Source of the DNA: Croceicoccus ponticola
Lineage (GTDB): Bacteria > Pseudomonadota > Alphaproteobacteria > Sphingomonadales > Sphingomonadaceae
NCBI RefSeq assembly: GCF_004004515.1
Contig: NZ_RXOL01000007.1
Span: 1-64,000, forward strand
DNA: 64,000 nt
Reading direction: 5' to 3'
The position numbers were made by a program, and so were the translations under genes. A model generated the notes under the pieces. That model was not told the DNA's origin. It worked only from the letters and a program-made list of their open reading frames with translations, and ran no database searches. Shown one piece after another: positions 1-9,925 of the stretch (positions are counted from its first letter, which is position 1; the number at the start of each line of letters is the position of its first letter).

Positions 1-1150
1 GGGCCGTCGTCCTCGATGGTGAAGGCGCCCGCGATGTCGAAGCTGGCGGTGTCGAAGTCGCCGTCGGCGTCGGTGACGGTGAGCACCACGTCGATGGTCT
101 CACCCTCGGGCAGGGCCAGCGAGACCGGCTCGTCGTATTCGCCGTCCGAGTTGTCGCCCGCATCGGGATGCCAGACATTGTCGAGCTGGGTGAAGGTCAC
201 GTCGCCGAATACGCCGTCGGCGTCGTTGGTGGCATCGGTGGGGTCGTTGTTGACCGCGATGGTGAAGTACACCGCATCGGGCGCTTCGGGATCGGCACCG
301 GTATAACCGATGACCGTGCCGTCGGCCTGCTGGTAGAGCAGGATCGGATCGCCCGCCGCACCGTCGGTGCCTAGCGTGAACAGGCCCGAGGCAATGCTCT
401 GCGTGCTCAGCGCCAGGGCATAGCTGGTGGAGCCTGCGCCGTCGGTGCCGAAGTCGGAGCCTGTGAAGTTGTCGATGACGTTGAAGCTGGCCGAGCGGAT
501 GCCGTCGCCGCCTGGCGCCAGCGGGCTCTCGTCGACGAGCGCGACGTCCTCGCCCAGCGAGCCGGTGCCCGCCTCGGGGCCGTCGTCCTCGATGGTGAAG
601 GCGCCCGCGATGTCGAAGCTGGCGGTGTCGAAGTCGCCGTCGGCGTCGGTGACGGTGAGCACCACGTCGATGGTCTCACCCTCGGGCAGGGCCAGCGAGA
701 CCGGCTCGTCGTATTCGCCGTCCGAGTTGTCGCCCGCATCGGGATGCCAGACATTGTCGAGCTGGGTGAAGGTCACGTCGCCGAATACGCCGTCGGCGTC
801 GTTGGTGGCATCGGTGGGGTCGTTGTTGACCGCGATGGTGAAGTACACCGCATCGGGCGCTTCGGGATCGGCACCGGTATAACCGATGACCGTGCCGTCG
901 GCCTGCTGGTAGAGCAGGATCGGATCGCCCGCCGCACCGTCGGTGCCTAGCGTGAACAGGCCCGAGGCAATGCTCTGCGTGCTCAGCGCCAGGGCATAGC
1001 TGGTGGAGCCCAGGCCATCACCGCCCGCACTCGCGTCGGGAAAATTGTCGATGACGTTGAAGCTGGCCGAGCGGATGCCGTCGGCGGACAAGGGGCTTTC
1101 GTCGACGAGCGCGACGTCTTCGCCCAGCGAACCGGTGCCCGCCTCGGGGC
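1..1150 (-). repeat. Tandem 576-bp coding repeat, two copies plus edge
   Basis: Bases 1-434 and 577-1010 are identical on line-by-line comparison (offset 576 bp, 192 codons). The remaining part of each unit (435-576 versus 1011-1150) is related but differs by substitutions and small in-frame indels. The array continues past the window start, so the copy number is unknown. Confidence 0.95.
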
Positions 1151-2087
1151 TATCGTCTTCGATCGTAACGGTCAGCGAAGTGGGGACGCTTTCCGTCCCG
1201 TCGTCGACCGTTACCGGGAAAACGATGTCGAAAGCGCCTTCGATATTGCCGTCGCCGCCGGGAATCTCACCGTGAAAGACAGGGCCGTCGAGGAACACAT
1301 CGTATTCACCGGTAGCAGTGTTCAGCACAACGTGAATGACGGTATCGCCGCCTTCGCCAGCAGTGCCCGTCAGAGTCTGGATCCCGTCGACGGTTTCGCT
1401 GCTCCATACGACCTCGGTTCCATCGGCGGCGTAGAATACGTCGAGCGGAGCACTGATCGAGTACGTAAGATCGTCGCCGTTCGGATCGGTGAACTCGAAC
1501 TGGCCGCTGAACGATGCGCTGTCAGTGCTATCGGATCCGGCAGGGTTCCCGTCCGGGTTGCCGCTCGCCAGTCCTTCTTCCGAGACGACCGCGAAAGCAG
1601 GAAGATTTTCGGGCGGTTCGTTGACGACATAGGGGATTATTTCTTCGCTCTGCTGCTCCGGAAAGAACAGTTCGGTATAGGGGAGAAGGTCGCCGATATC
1701 GTAGGCTGGATCGATCGGATTGACCGCGTCTGCAAAATTGCCGCCCGAGCTGCGGGGATTACCGGCGGCCGGTTCCGGCACGTCGGAATCCAGCAGCGCC
1801 GCCAGGTTCATCGGCGGGACGGTCACGCCGTTGATGACGATTTCCGGCATGTAGATGGCGCCGTTGATGACGATCATCTCGGTACCGTCAGGAAGCTTGA
1901 TGACGAGATCGTCGCCCCGCACGTCTATATCGTCCAGTGAAACGCCGGCGGGCAGGACGAGGACGTTTTCACGCGCAGGATCGGCGATCACGCGCTTCAC
2001 GCTACTCGTTCCGTTGAAGATCGGCGTTGCCTCTGTCAGGCCGGAAGTTGCGTTTTCGCTGTTCGAACCGTTCGACTGGAAATCCAT
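1..2087 (-). CDS. Large RTX/T1SS-type repeat protein (DUF5801-like repeats), C-terminus outside window
   Basis: Reading the minus strand from an ATG at 2087 gives an open frame that runs off the window (about 695 codons seen). Residues 1 to about 150 form a lead module with the text VLVLPAGVSLDDIDVRG and a Pro-rich link. A diverged Ig/cadherin-like domain follows to about residue 307, then 192-residue repeats starting EDDGPEAGTGSLGEDVAL and containing TDADGDFDTASFDI. Such acidic Asp/Gly/Thr-rich repeats are typical of surface or secreted biofilm adhesins exported by type I secretion, but the C-terminal secretion signal and any RTX nonapeptides lie outside the window. An in-frame ATG at 2105 would add six residues (MWGKKK); 2087 was chosen because it is preceded by purine-rich AAGAAG. 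Opposite-strand ORFs here are shadows. The frame is certain; the exact function is inferred. Confidence 0.88.
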   Translation of the reverse strand, partial: MDFQSNGSNSENATSGLTEATPIFNGTSSVKRVIADPARENVLVLPAGVSLDDIDVRGDDLVIKLPDGTEMIVINGAIYMPEIVINGVTVPPMNLAALLDSDVPEPAAGNPRSSGGNFADAVNPIDPAYDIGDLLPYTELFFPEQQSEEIIPYVVNEPPENLPAFAVVSEEGLASGNPDGNPAGSDSTDSASFSGQFEFTDPNGDDLTYSISAPLDVFYAADGTEVVWSSETVDGIQTLTGTAGEGGDTVIHVVLNTATGEYDVFLDGPVFHGEIPGGDGNIEGAFDIVFPVTVDDGTESVPTSLTVTIEDDSPEAGTGSLGEDVALVDESPLSADGIRSASFNVIDNFPDASAGGDGLGSTSYALALSTQSIASGLFTLGTDGAAGDPILLYQQADGTVIGYTGADPEAPDAVYFTIAVNNDPTDATNDADGVFGDVTFTQLDNVWHPDAGDNSDGEYDEPVSLALPEGETIDVVLTVTDADGDFDTASFDIAGAFTIEDDGPEAGTGSLGEDVALVDESPLAPGGDGIRSASFNVIDNFTGSDFGTDGAGSTSYALALSTQSIASGLFTLGTDGAAGDPILLYQQADGTVIGYTGADPEAPDAVYFTIAVNNDPTDATNDADGVFGDVTFTQLDNVWHPDAGDNSDGEYDEPVSLALPEGETIDVVLTVTDADGDFDTASFDIAGAFTIEDDG

Positions 2088-2615
2088 CTTCTTCTTGCCC
2101 CACATCCGGGCCACGCATTCATACGCAGCCGATCATTCCGTTTTTCGATCGCCCGGACATTCCGGCGCGTTCGTTGCAAGGCATCGAATGAAGAAGAGAA
2201 GGCAACGACAGAAAGGTTCTGTAATCCGGAGGTTCCGCTCAGTAGCGACAACCCCGACCGTGCTACTTCCTCAACTTGATAATCAAGCCCTACTCAGGCC
2301 CATACCTTAAGACATTAAGATGCAATCGTTAAAGCGAATGATTCAAGCACACGCTCGCGAGTGCCCCAATATGGGAAAAATGGGTGGGTGGCAATGAACG
2401 TCCGTTAATTAAATTATTGAAAATGTGACTTTTTAATTTGTTCGCTTGTTTAGGCCGGGATGCTCAGATCATCAATTCAAGTCTAACAGGAATGGTTAAC
2501 GATTGCCGCCAATTTGGCGCTCTACTCTAGCGACTCGGAAAGTTTGGGGCTCGCCCAAACACTCAAGATCAGCCCTGCGATGAACCGGCGTTAGCCCGCG
2601 CAGACCGCCAATGTG
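2088..2615. other. Gene-free AT-rich intergenic stretch upstream of the repeat protein
   Basis: No convincing coding frame is seen. Roughly 2280-2530 is far richer in A and T than the rest of the window (for example TTAATTAAATTATTG near 2405). It lies upstream of the minus-strand repeat protein and so probably holds its promoter, but no confident -35/-10 pair was assigned. Confidence 0.6.
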
Positions 2616-2657
2616 GAAGACCCGCCCATGGCCTTCACTTGCCATGGACGGGTCTTC
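2616..2657 (-). terminator. Strong hairpin downstream of the DJ-1/PfpI gene
   Basis: Arms 2616-2632 and 2641-2657 are complementary over 17 bp around an 8-nt loop. The single imperfect pair is C-A in a plus-strand RNA but a G-U wobble in the minus-strand RNA. This favours a transcript from the minus strand, where the hairpin follows the stop codon of the gene at 2679. There is no U-run, so it may act as a transcript-end stabiliser rather than a classic terminator. Confidence 0.6.
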
Positions 2658-2678
2658 GAACGTTGACTCAAGTTAGTA

Positions 2679-3242
2679 TTAATGTGTGGTCGAAAGTTCT
2701 TCGGTCGGGGCAGATGCGCTGCTTTCCAGAAGCGCGATGAATGCTTTGCTGAAAGCCGGGATATCGTCGGGGTTTCGACTTGTCACAAGATTGTCGTCTT
2801 CGGCGACCTCTGCATCGACCACGTTCCCGCCTGCGTTGGCGAGATCGGTTCTGACCGAGGGCCAGGCCGTCACGGTGCGTCCGTCTACGATATCCGCTTC
2901 GATCAGCAACCATGGCGCATGGCAAATGGCGGCGATCGGCTTGCCAGCCTCGTCAAATGCGCGAACGAGGTCGATCACCCTTTCATCCATACGCAGGATG
3001 TCGGGGTTCATCTGGCCGCCCGGCAGCAGCAAACCGTCGAAGTCATCGACCGATACATCGTCGATACTGACGTCAACCTTTACGCTTTCGCCCCAATCCT
3101 TTTGGTCCCAACCCTTGATCGAGCCGGATTCAGGACTGGCGAGCGTTGTCGCAATGCCTGCGTTTTCGAGGTTTTCACGCGGTTTGAGCAATTCTGACTG
3201 CTCGAAACCGTTGGTGGCGATAATAAGGACCTTGGCGGCCAT
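2679..3242 (-). CDS. DJ-1/PfpI family protein (type 1 glutamine amidotransferase-like)
   Basis: A 187-residue protein of the PfpI/YhbO branch of the DJ-1 superfamily, whose members act as cytosolic protein or nucleotide deglycases or stress chaperones. Visible marks are the N-terminal strand KVLIIATNGFEQSEL with the conserved acidic residue E14, the LLLPGG loop, and the nucleophile elbow AAICHAPW with catalytic Cys107 and His108. The length fits the family. The start at 3242 is preferred over the in-frame ATG at 3254 because that ATG is part of a GGAG ribosome site six bases before the 3242 ATG. The gene stands alone, divergent from parC. Family assignment is firm; the substrate cannot be read from sequence. 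Confidence 0.9.
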   Translation of the reverse strand: MAAKVLIIATNGFEQSELLKPRENLENAGIATTLASPESGSIKGWDQKDWGESVKVDVSIDDVSVDDFDGLLLPGGQMNPDILRMDERVIDLVRAFDEAGKPIAAICHAPWLLIEADIVDGRTVTAWPSVRTDLANAGGNVVDAEVAEDDNLVTSRNPDDIPAFSKAFIALLESSASAPTEELSTTH

Positions 3243-3478
3243 GGGCGTCTCCATATTTCTGTGAGGTTCGTTTGGTTAATGAACGGTGATTGGCGCTCTA
3301 CGTTCCGGCGGTTGCGACAAGGCGTCGCAAGGGTCGGACCAATGCGGTCGGCAGAGTGGCGGACGTGGTCGCTCTCAAGGGCTGATGCGCGCTCACACCA
3401 TTCTTAGCGCCGTAACCGTGGACGGGATGATGAAGGACGTTTTCGCCTGGAGAGCCGCCTGCTAGACGGTCAGGCCTG

Positions 3479-5803
3479 ATGGCCGATGATATCTCCGAAA
3501 TTACCGAACCCGATCCTTTCGACCGGCTGATCGACGCACCGTTCGACGCGGCGTTGTCCGAACGATACCTCGTCTATGCGCTGTCGACGATCACCGCCCG
3601 ATCGCTCCCCGACCTTCGCGACGGTTTGAAGCCTGTGCACCGCCGCCTGTTGTGGGCGATGAGGATGCTGAAGCTCGATCCGCAGTCGGGCTTCAAGAAG
3701 TCGGCCCGCGTCGTCGGCGACGTGATCGGCAAGTACCACCCGCACGGCGACGCCAGCGTCTATGACGCGATGGTTCGCCTCGCGCAGGATTTCGCCCTGC
3801 GCTACCCGCTCGTCGAAGGGCAGGGCAACTTCGGCAATATCGATGGCGATAACGCCGCCGCCTACCGTTACACCGAAGCGCGGCTGACCCGCACGGCCAT
3901 GCTGTTGATGCAGGGGCTGGACGAGGGGACTGTCGACTTCATCCCGACCTACAACGGGGAGGAAGAAGAGCCCGAGATATTCCCCGGCCTGTTTCCGAAC
4001 CTTCTGGCAAACGGCTCCAGCGGCATCGCGGTCGGCATGGCGACCAGCATCCCCAGCCACAACGTCGCCGAAATCATCGACGCGACGCTGAAGCTGATCG
4101 ACAATCCGAAGACCGAACACCCAGAATTGATGGAGGTATTTCACGGTCCCGATTTCGCGACTGGCGGATTGGTCGTCGACACCGCTGCCATCATCAGCCA
4201 CGCCTATGAGACGGGACGCGGGTCATTCCGTATGCGCGGGCGCTTTCACGCGGCGGAGGTGGAAAAGGCCGAGGATCGCGATGCCGGGATCGAACGGCTT
4301 GGCGGCGGGCAGTGGCAGCTGGTCATCAGCGAAATCCCGTATCAGGTGCAAAAGGGCAAGCTGATCGAGCAGATCGCAAGCCTTATCGCCGACAGGAAAC
4401 TGCCCATCCTGGAAGACGTGCGCGATGAAAGCGACGAACAGATCCGCATCGTCATCGTGCCGAAAAGCCGGAACGTTGATCCCGAACTGCTGAAGGAAAG
4501 CCTTTACAAGCTCACCGACATGGAGAGCCGGTTTTCGTTGAACCTCAACGTGCTGGACGCACAGCCGGGGGGCGGTCGCACGCCGGTCGTCATGGGGCTG
4601 GGCGAATTGCTGCGGCACTGGATCGTGGCGCAGATCGAGATTCTCGTTCGCCGGGCGCGCTACCGGCTTGAACAGATCGCCAAGCGGCTGGAACTCGTCG
4701 AAGGCTATATCATCGCCTACCTCAATCTCGACCGGGTGATAGAGATCATCCGCACCGAGGACGAGCCCAAGCCGATCATGATGGCTGAATTCGCCCTGAC
4801 CGACCGTCAGGCCGAAGCAATCCTCAACATGCGGCTGCGGTCCTTGCGCAAGCTTGAGGAGATGCAGCTTCGCAAGGAACGCGACGAGCTGATGGCCGAA
4901 CGTGAGGAACTGGACAAGCTGGTCGAAAGCCCGGCCCGCCAGCGCACCCGGCTGAGGCGCGACCTGACCGCGCTTCGCAAGGAATATGCCGAAACGACTG
5001 TGCTAGGCCGCCGCCGCACCACGATCGCGGAGGCCGCGCCGACGGTCGAATTCAGCATGGACGCGATGATCGAGAAGGAGCCAGTGACGGTCATCCTGTC
5101 CCAGCGCGGCTGGATTCGCGGGATGAAGGGTCACGTCGACCTTGGCCCCGATGGCATCGGCGGCGAATTCAAATTCAAGGAAGGCGATGGCCCCGCCTTT
5201 GCCGTTCACGCGCAGACGACCGACAAAGTGCTCATCGCCAGCGCCGACGGGCGGTTTTACACGCTGGGCTGCGACAAGCTGCCGGGCGGGCGTGGCTTCG
5301 GGGAACCTGTGCGCAGCACGCTGGACATCGACCCCAATGCCCCGATCATCGCCATGCTGGTCGCCAAGCCCAAGGGCCAGGTCCTGCTGGCGTCGAGCAA
5401 CGGGCGTGGGTTTGCGGCAGGGATGGACGAACTGCTGGCCGAAACGCGCAAAGGCCGCGCGGTTGTCAATGTGAAGCCCGGCGTGACGTTGAAGGTCGTG
5501 CGCGAAATACCGTCGGACCACGACCACGTCGCGATTGTCGGCGACAATCGCAAGCTGGTGATGTTCAACCTCGAAGAACTGCCGGTGATGACGCGCGGGC
5601 AGGGTGTGCAGCTGCAACGGTATCGCGACGGCGGGATGGCCGACGCGACGACGCTCAAGCTTGAAGACGGCCTGTCGTGGAAGATGGGCGGCGATAGCGG
5701 GCGGACCCGGACGGAAAGCGACATGTGGCAATGGCGGGTCGCGCGCGGCGCGGCCGGTCGCTTGCCGCCACAGGGTTTTCCGCGCGACAACAGGTTTGAT
5801 TGA
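3479..5803 (+). CDS. parC: DNA topoisomerase IV subunit A
   Basis: A 774-residue type IIA topoisomerase A subunit. With ParE it decatenates daughter chromosomes. The 5Y-CAP DNA-cleavage domain starts near residue 25 ([21 protein letters not shown]). The active-site Tyr131 lies in [10 protein letters not shown], and the helix that meets quinolones reads [13 protein letters not shown] (residues 87-99). A coiled-coil gate with [21 protein letters not shown] lies around residues 440-460, followed by a degenerate C-terminal beta-pinwheel ending near residue 740. The short pinwheel and overall length separate it from GyrA (about 900 residues). The ATG at 3479 directly precedes [17 protein letters not shown], typical of alphaproteobacterial ParC. 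It is transcribed alone. Confidence 0.95.
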   Translation: MADDISEITEPDPFDRLIDAPFDAALSERYLVYALSTITARSLPDLRDGLKPVHRRLLWAMRMLKLDPQSGFKKSARVVGDVIGKYHPHGDASVYDAMVRLAQDFALRYPLVEGQGNFGNIDGDNAAAYRYTEARLTRTAMLLMQGLDEGTVDFIPTYNGEEEEPEIFPGLFPNLLANGSSGIAVGMATSIPSHNVAEIIDATLKLIDNPKTEHPELMEVFHGPDFATGGLVVDTAAIISHAYETGRGSFRMRGRFHAAEVEKAEDRDAGIERLGGGQWQLVISEIPYQVQKGKLIEQIASLIADRKLPILEDVRDESDEQIRIVIVPKSRNVDPELLKESLYKLTDMESRFSLNLNVLDAQPGGGRTPVVMGLGELLRHWIVAQIEILVRRARYRLEQIAKRLELVEGYIIAYLNLDRVIEIIRTEDEPKPIMMAEFALTDRQAEAILNMRLRSLRKLEEMQLRKERDELMAEREELDKLVESPARQRTRLRRDLTALRKEYAETTVLGRRRTTIAEAAPTVEFSMDAMIEKEPVTVILSQRGWIRGMKGHVDLGPDGIGGEFKFKEGDGPAFAVHAQTTDKVLIASADGRFYTLGCDKLPGGRGFGEPVRSTLDIDPNAPIIAMLVAKPKGQVLLASSNGRGFAAGMDELLAETRKGRAVVNVKPGVTLKVVREIPSDHDHVAIVGDNRKLVMFNLEELPVMTRGQGVQLQRYRDGGMADATTLKLEDGLSWKMGGDSGRTRTESDMWQWRVARGAAGRLPPQGFPRDNRFD

Positions 5804-5929
5804 CACCGGAACGGGCGGGGTGATCTCGCCGGACTGATCACGATTTTAACAACCGGCGATTGCCTTGCGCGCAAATCCCCATCACCCTTGCGACCGTTCC
5901 GAAAGAGAACGGCGAAAAAGGGCAGCAGG

Positions 5930-7552
5930 ATGTTGGGTCAGATGCAGGATTGGCCGCTCACGGTCGACAAGGTACTCGACCGTGCGGCGCAATATGCCGG
6001 CGACAATGAAATCGTGACGCGGCGGGCCGATGGGTCGATCCACCGGTCGAACTACGCCACACTGCATGCCCGCGCGAAACAGGTATCCGCAGCGCTCTTG
6101 GATCTTGGCATCGTACCGGGCGACCGGGTCGCAACTTTGGCCATGAACAGTGAGCGCCATCTGGAAAGCTGGTACGGCACGATGGGGATCGGTGCGGTGC
6201 TCCATACGCTGAACCCGCGGCTTCATCCCGATCAGCTGGCATGGATCGCCAACCACGCCGGCGATCGGGTCGTGATCCTCGACAGCATGTTCGTGCCCCT
6301 CATCGAAGCGGTGAAGGACCGCATCGCAGCCGAACATTATGTCATCATCGCAGACCGCGACCAGATGCCCGAAACCAGCTTTGCGGCGATCTGTTACGAA
6401 GACTGGATAGGCGGACACGGCACCGATGTGCAGTGGGGCGGGTTCGACGAAAACGCCGCATGCGGACTATGCTATACCTCTGGCACAACGGGCGATCCGA
6501 AGGGCGTGCTCTATTCGCACCGGTCCAACGTGCTGCACGCCATGATCTCGCTGACTAACGACTGCTTCGGCCTTGGCTATCAGGACACGGTGATGCCGGT
6601 CGTCCCGATGTTCCATGCCAATGCCTGGGCGCTGGCCTTTGCCGCCCCGATGGTGGGCGCAAAAATGGTCATGCCGGCTGCGGGGATGGACGGCGGATCG
6701 CTTTACGAACTGCTTGATACGGAACGGGTCACGGTCAGCGCTGCGGTACCGACCTTGTGGATGGGGTTGCTAGATCACTTGCGCGCACACAACCTGATGC
6801 TGCCGCATTTGCGCTTCGTCGCGATCGGCGGCTCGGCCTTGCCCGAAGTGGTGCTTCGCGCGTTCGAACAGGAATACGACGTGCGCATCGGCCACGCGTG
6901 GGGAATGACGGAGATGTCGCCCATCGGCACGGTGTGCCGCCTGCCGCTGGGTGGCGAAGATGCGCCACTGGACGAACAGATCGTCCACAAGCTGAAACAG
7001 GGCGTGCCGTTGTTTGGAACCGAAGTGAAGGTGGTGGGCGACGATGGCGCCGAACTGCCGTGGGGAACGGGGCGTTCGGGCCGCCTGCTGGTGCGCGGGA
7101 TGGCGGTGGTTGATCGCTATTTCCGCGCGGACAAGACGGCGTTGGACGCCGACGGCTGGTTCGATACCGGCGATCTTGCAACGGTCGATGACAGCGGTGC
7201 GATGAAGCTGACCGACCGGGCCAAGGACGTCATCAAGTCGGGCGGCGAATGGATCAGTTCGATCGATCTGGAAAACGCGATATTGTCACACCCCGGCGTG
7301 GCGTTTGCCGCTGCGATCGCGATGCCCGATCCGCGCTGGGGCGAAAGGCCGCTGCTCGTCATTCAGCCCGCGGCGGGCGCAAATCCCACCGAAGCGGACT
7401 TGCGCGCGTTTCTTGCCGACCGGATCGCGAAATGGTGGATGCCGGACGAATTCGCCTTTGTCGACGCGATCCCGTTGGGTGCGACGGGCAAGGTGAACAA
7501 GCTGGCGCTGCGCGAGACCTTTACCGGCCGGGCCACGGTGGGCCCGGCCTAG
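5930..7552 (+). CDS. Fatty acyl-CoA synthetase (AMP-forming long-chain/medium-chain acyl-CoA ligase)
   Basis: A 540-residue member of the ANL superfamily that activates fatty acids via an acyl-adenylate. Seen are the P-loop-like motif [19 protein letters not shown] (around residue 180), the [11 protein letters not shown] adenylation motif, the WFDTGDLA hinge-side motif, the [16 protein letters not shown] hinge and the C-terminal catalytic Lys motif [11 protein letters not shown]. The ATG at 5930 ([16 protein letters not shown]) is chosen over upstream in-frame codons because the family begins close to this WPLT text and GGCAGCAGG lies just before it. It converges with the rhlE gene 24 bp downstream. 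Chain-length preference cannot be told from the sequence. Confidence 0.92.
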   Translation: MLGQMQDWPLTVDKVLDRAAQYAGDNEIVTRRADGSIHRSNYATLHARAKQVSAALLDLGIVPGDRVATLAMNSERHLESWYGTMGIGAVLHTLNPRLHPDQLAWIANHAGDRVVILDSMFVPLIEAVKDRIAAEHYVIIADRDQMPETSFAAICYEDWIGGHGTDVQWGGFDENAACGLCYTSGTTGDPKGVLYSHRSNVLHAMISLTNDCFGLGYQDTVMPVVPMFHANAWALAFAAPMVGAKMVMPAAGMDGGSLYELLDTERVTVSAAVPTLWMGLLDHLRAHNLMLPHLRFVAIGGSALPEVVLRAFEQEYDVRIGHAWGMTEMSPIGTVCRLPLGGEDAPLDEQIVHKLKQGVPLFGTEVKVVGDDGAELPWGTGRSGRLLVRGMAVVDRYFRADKTALDADGWFDTGDLATVDDSGAMKLTDRAKDVIKSGGEWISSIDLENAILSHPGVAFAAAIAMPDPRWGERPLLVIQPAAGANPTEADLRAFLADRIAKWWMPDEFAFVDAIPLGATGKVNKLALRETFTGRATVGPA

Positions 7553-7576
7553 GTTCGCGCAGCAGCAGCCTATGCG

Positions 7577-8977
7577 TCAGCTCGCGCGGACGGCGTTCTT
7601 GTGCGATCCGACGGTCTTGGGACCCTTGGGCCGGAAGCGGCGCTTGGGGTTGCCCATGTCGTCGCGCGGCTGGCCGTCGCCGCGGTTTTCCGAAGTCTTG
7701 CGGGCCTTGCGCTGGTCGAAGTTGCGGCTGTCGCCACCCTTCTTCGGCTGACGCGGGCGGCGATCGCCACGGTCGGCATATTCGGCACCGGCCGGTTCGC
7801 GTCCTGCCTTGGGCAGGGCGGCGGCACGCGCCTGGAAATTCTCGACCAGCGGCATCGTCGTCAGTTGCACGCCAGTGAGCTTTTCGATGTCGCGGATATA
7901 GGGCTTCTCGTCCGGCGCGATGTAGCTGATCGCCACGCCGTCAGCGCCGGCGCGCGCGGTGCGGCCGATGCGGTGGACGTACTGTTCGGCCACATTGGGG
8001 ATTTCGAAGTTGAAGACATGGCTAACGCCCGTCACGTCGATGCCGCGTGCCGCGATGTCCGTCGCGATCAGCACGGGCACTTCACCCTTGCGGAAACCGT
8101 CAAGGGCGCGGGTGCGTTGGGCCTGCGACTTGTTGCCGTGGATGGCGGCGGCGCTGATGCCTGCGGCCACGAGATGGCGGACCACCCGGTCGGCGCCGTG
8201 CTTGGTGCGGGTGAAGACCAGCGTCTTCTCGATCTCGCCACTGGCAAGCCCGGCCTGAAGCGACAGCGTCAGCAAAGCCTGCTTTTCGGCTTGGTTCACG
8301 AAGGTTGCGTATTGTTCGACACGCTCTGCCGTGGTGGCCTGCGGCGAAACTTCGACCTTCACCGGGTCCTTGATGAACTTGCGGGTCAGGTCGGCGATGG
8401 CGCGGGGCATGGTCGCCGAAAAGAACAGCGACTGGCGATTTTCGGGCAGCATGTTGGCGATGCGGGTCAGCGGCTTGATGAAGCCGAGATCCATCATCTG
8501 GTCGGCTTCGTCGAGCACGAAGATTTCGACATGGCGCAGCGTCAGCGCGCGCTGATCGATCAGGTCGAGCAAGCGACCCGGTGTCGCCACCAGCACATCG
8601 ACGCCGGGGACAAGGCGCCGCGACTGCTTGCCGACGGGCACGCCGCCGAACACGCATTCGACATTGAGCGCGAGATGCTTGGCATAACGGCTCATGTTTT
8701 CGGCGATCTGCGCGGCCAGTTCGCGGGTCGGCGACAGCACCAGCATCCGGCACGAAGCAGGCTTGGGCTTGTACGCATCCTTTGCGAGGCGGTGGAGTGA
8801 TGGCAGAGAAAAGGCGGCGGTCTTGCCGGTACCGGTCTGGGCGATGCCCAGAAGGTCGCGACCTTCCATCAGCGCGGGGATCGCCTGACGTTGGATCGGG
8901 GTCGGTTCGGCATAACCCTTGGCGTTGAGCGCACGAAGGATAGGCTCGGCAAGGCCGAGGGATTCGAAATAGGACAT
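7577..8977 (-). CDS. rhlE: DEAD-box ATP-dependent RNA helicase, RhlE type
   Basis: A 466-residue RNA helicase with all core motifs: Q motif around 21-29, Walker A AQTGTGKT at 46-53, DEAD at 156-159, SAT at 187-189 and HRIGRTARAG in the second RecA domain. After about residue 375 there is a long basic, low-complexity tail rich in Arg, Lys, Gly and Asp, as usual in RhlE proteins that act in ribosome assembly and mRNA decay. The start at 8977 (MSYFESLGLAEPILRAL) matches the family start; the frame stays open upstream to 9118 but that part has no family character. The 5' leader between 8978 and the next gene is about 200 bp. Confidence 0.93.
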   Translation of the reverse strand: MSYFESLGLAEPILRALNAKGYAEPTPIQRQAIPALMEGRDLLGIAQTGTGKTAAFSLPSLHRLAKDAYKPKPASCRMLVLSPTRELAAQIAENMSRYAKHLALNVECVFGGVPVGKQSRRLVPGVDVLVATPGRLLDLIDQRALTLRHVEIFVLDEADQMMDLGFIKPLTRIANMLPENRQSLFFSATMPRAIADLTRKFIKDPVKVEVSPQATTAERVEQYATFVNQAEKQALLTLSLQAGLASGEIEKTLVFTRTKHGADRVVRHLVAAGISAAAIHGNKSQAQRTRALDGFRKGEVPVLIATDIAARGIDVTGVSHVFNFEIPNVAEQYVHRIGRTARAGADGVAISYIAPDEKPYIRDIEKLTGVQLTTMPLVENFQARAAALPKAGREPAGAEYADRGDRRPRQPKKGGDSRNFDQRKARKTSENRGDGQPRDDMGNPKRRFRPKGPKTVGSHKNAVRAS

Positions 8978-9186
8978 GAAAACACTCACATAGGCGCAGC
9001 AGCCGTATCGGCCGCGCGCGGGGTCGAAACAGGCGACCCGTGCGTGAAAGGGGAAGCTTAACGAATGTGACCTTCGATCCGCTGCGGGCCATCCCGCACA
9101 TTTCATGCGGGTGATCACGCTGGCAGCAAATGGCCGATCTGGCCGTCACATGGGCGCTATCTAGTGCTGCAATTGCGAAAAAGCAA

Positions 9187-9849
9187 TCAACTTTGTGCAG
9201 GCGCTTGCGGATCGTGGGGAACGAGCACGAGCGTACCGTCCTCGACGCTCCACCGTTCGAGCCGCGACAGGAAGTTCATGCCCAAGACGTTCATCCCGTT
9301 CATCGTGGGCGCAATGACCGCGCGCAGGTCCTTCGCCCGGATGGTGCCCGTCTCCAGCCTGTCGATGCTGGTGAGGTGCGCAGGCGCGCTGCCGTTCGCG
9401 GTTTCAAGCCGCACGGTGCCTAGCACCGACTGCGCGTCTATGCCCGCAGCCTCCGCCGTTTCGGGAGAGATGGCCGTCAGGCTCGCGCCAGTGTCGACAA
9501 GAAAGCGGACGGGGTGCCCGTTCACTCGCGCATTGATCCAGTAATGCCCGTCACCCGCCAGCGGCACGTGCGTTTCTTCGCCGTCAACAACCTGTTCGGG
9601 CACACCCAATTGCGGCATGGCCAGATCGGGGTTCAGCCGGGCGAGGTCGATCACGGTCAAGACCAGTACGGCGACAAGGCCGAAACTGCCCACGCCGCGC
9701 ATCAGCCCGCCGATCGCGGGCGCACCCTTGCGTATCGCGCCGCCCACCATGGACAGGCACAGCGCCAGCAAGGCGACGGCAAGCAACGGGTTCGCGGCAA
9801 AGACGTCGCCATATGGCAGGGTGTGAAGAAATTCGATGAAATCGGCCAT
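9187..9849 (-). CDS. Membrane-anchored retropepsin-like aspartic protease
   Basis: A 220-residue protein with two predicted membrane segments (about 21-37 and 53-70) followed by a single retroviral-type aspartyl protease domain. The catalytic motif FLVDTGASLTAISPE has the active Asp at 119; the later hydrophobic MNVLGMNFLSRLERW is the family's second signature. Such proteins (the TIGR02281-type clan AA proteases) are common in alphaproteobacteria. A single half-domain implies that the active enzyme is a homodimer. The catalytic domain is predicted outside the cytoplasm if the N-terminal hairpin spans the membrane twice starting in the periplasm, but the topology is not certain. The substrate is unknown. 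Confidence 0.87.
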   Translation of the reverse strand: MADFIEFLHTLPYGDVFAANPLLAVALLALCLSMVGGAIRKGAPAIGGLMRGVGSFGLVAVLVLTVIDLARLNPDLAMPQLGVPEQVVDGEETHVPLAGDGHYWINARVNGHPVRFLVDTGASLTAISPETAEAAGIDAQSVLGTVRLETANGSAPAHLTSIDRLETGTIRAKDLRAVIAPTMNGMNVLGMNFLSRLERWSVEDGTLVLVPHDPQAPAQS

Positions 9850-9925
9850 GGCGCGGCATTAGCACGATTTGGCTTTCGCCAACCTGACGGATTTCGCCCG
9901 ACCGCCCCGACCGCAAGGCGCAAAA

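Noticed and set aside
16-2310. Several plus-strand open frames rich in Ser and Pro opposite the repeat protein
   Set aside because: They are mirror frames of the long minus-strand coding region, contain no domain, and repeat with the same 576-bp period.
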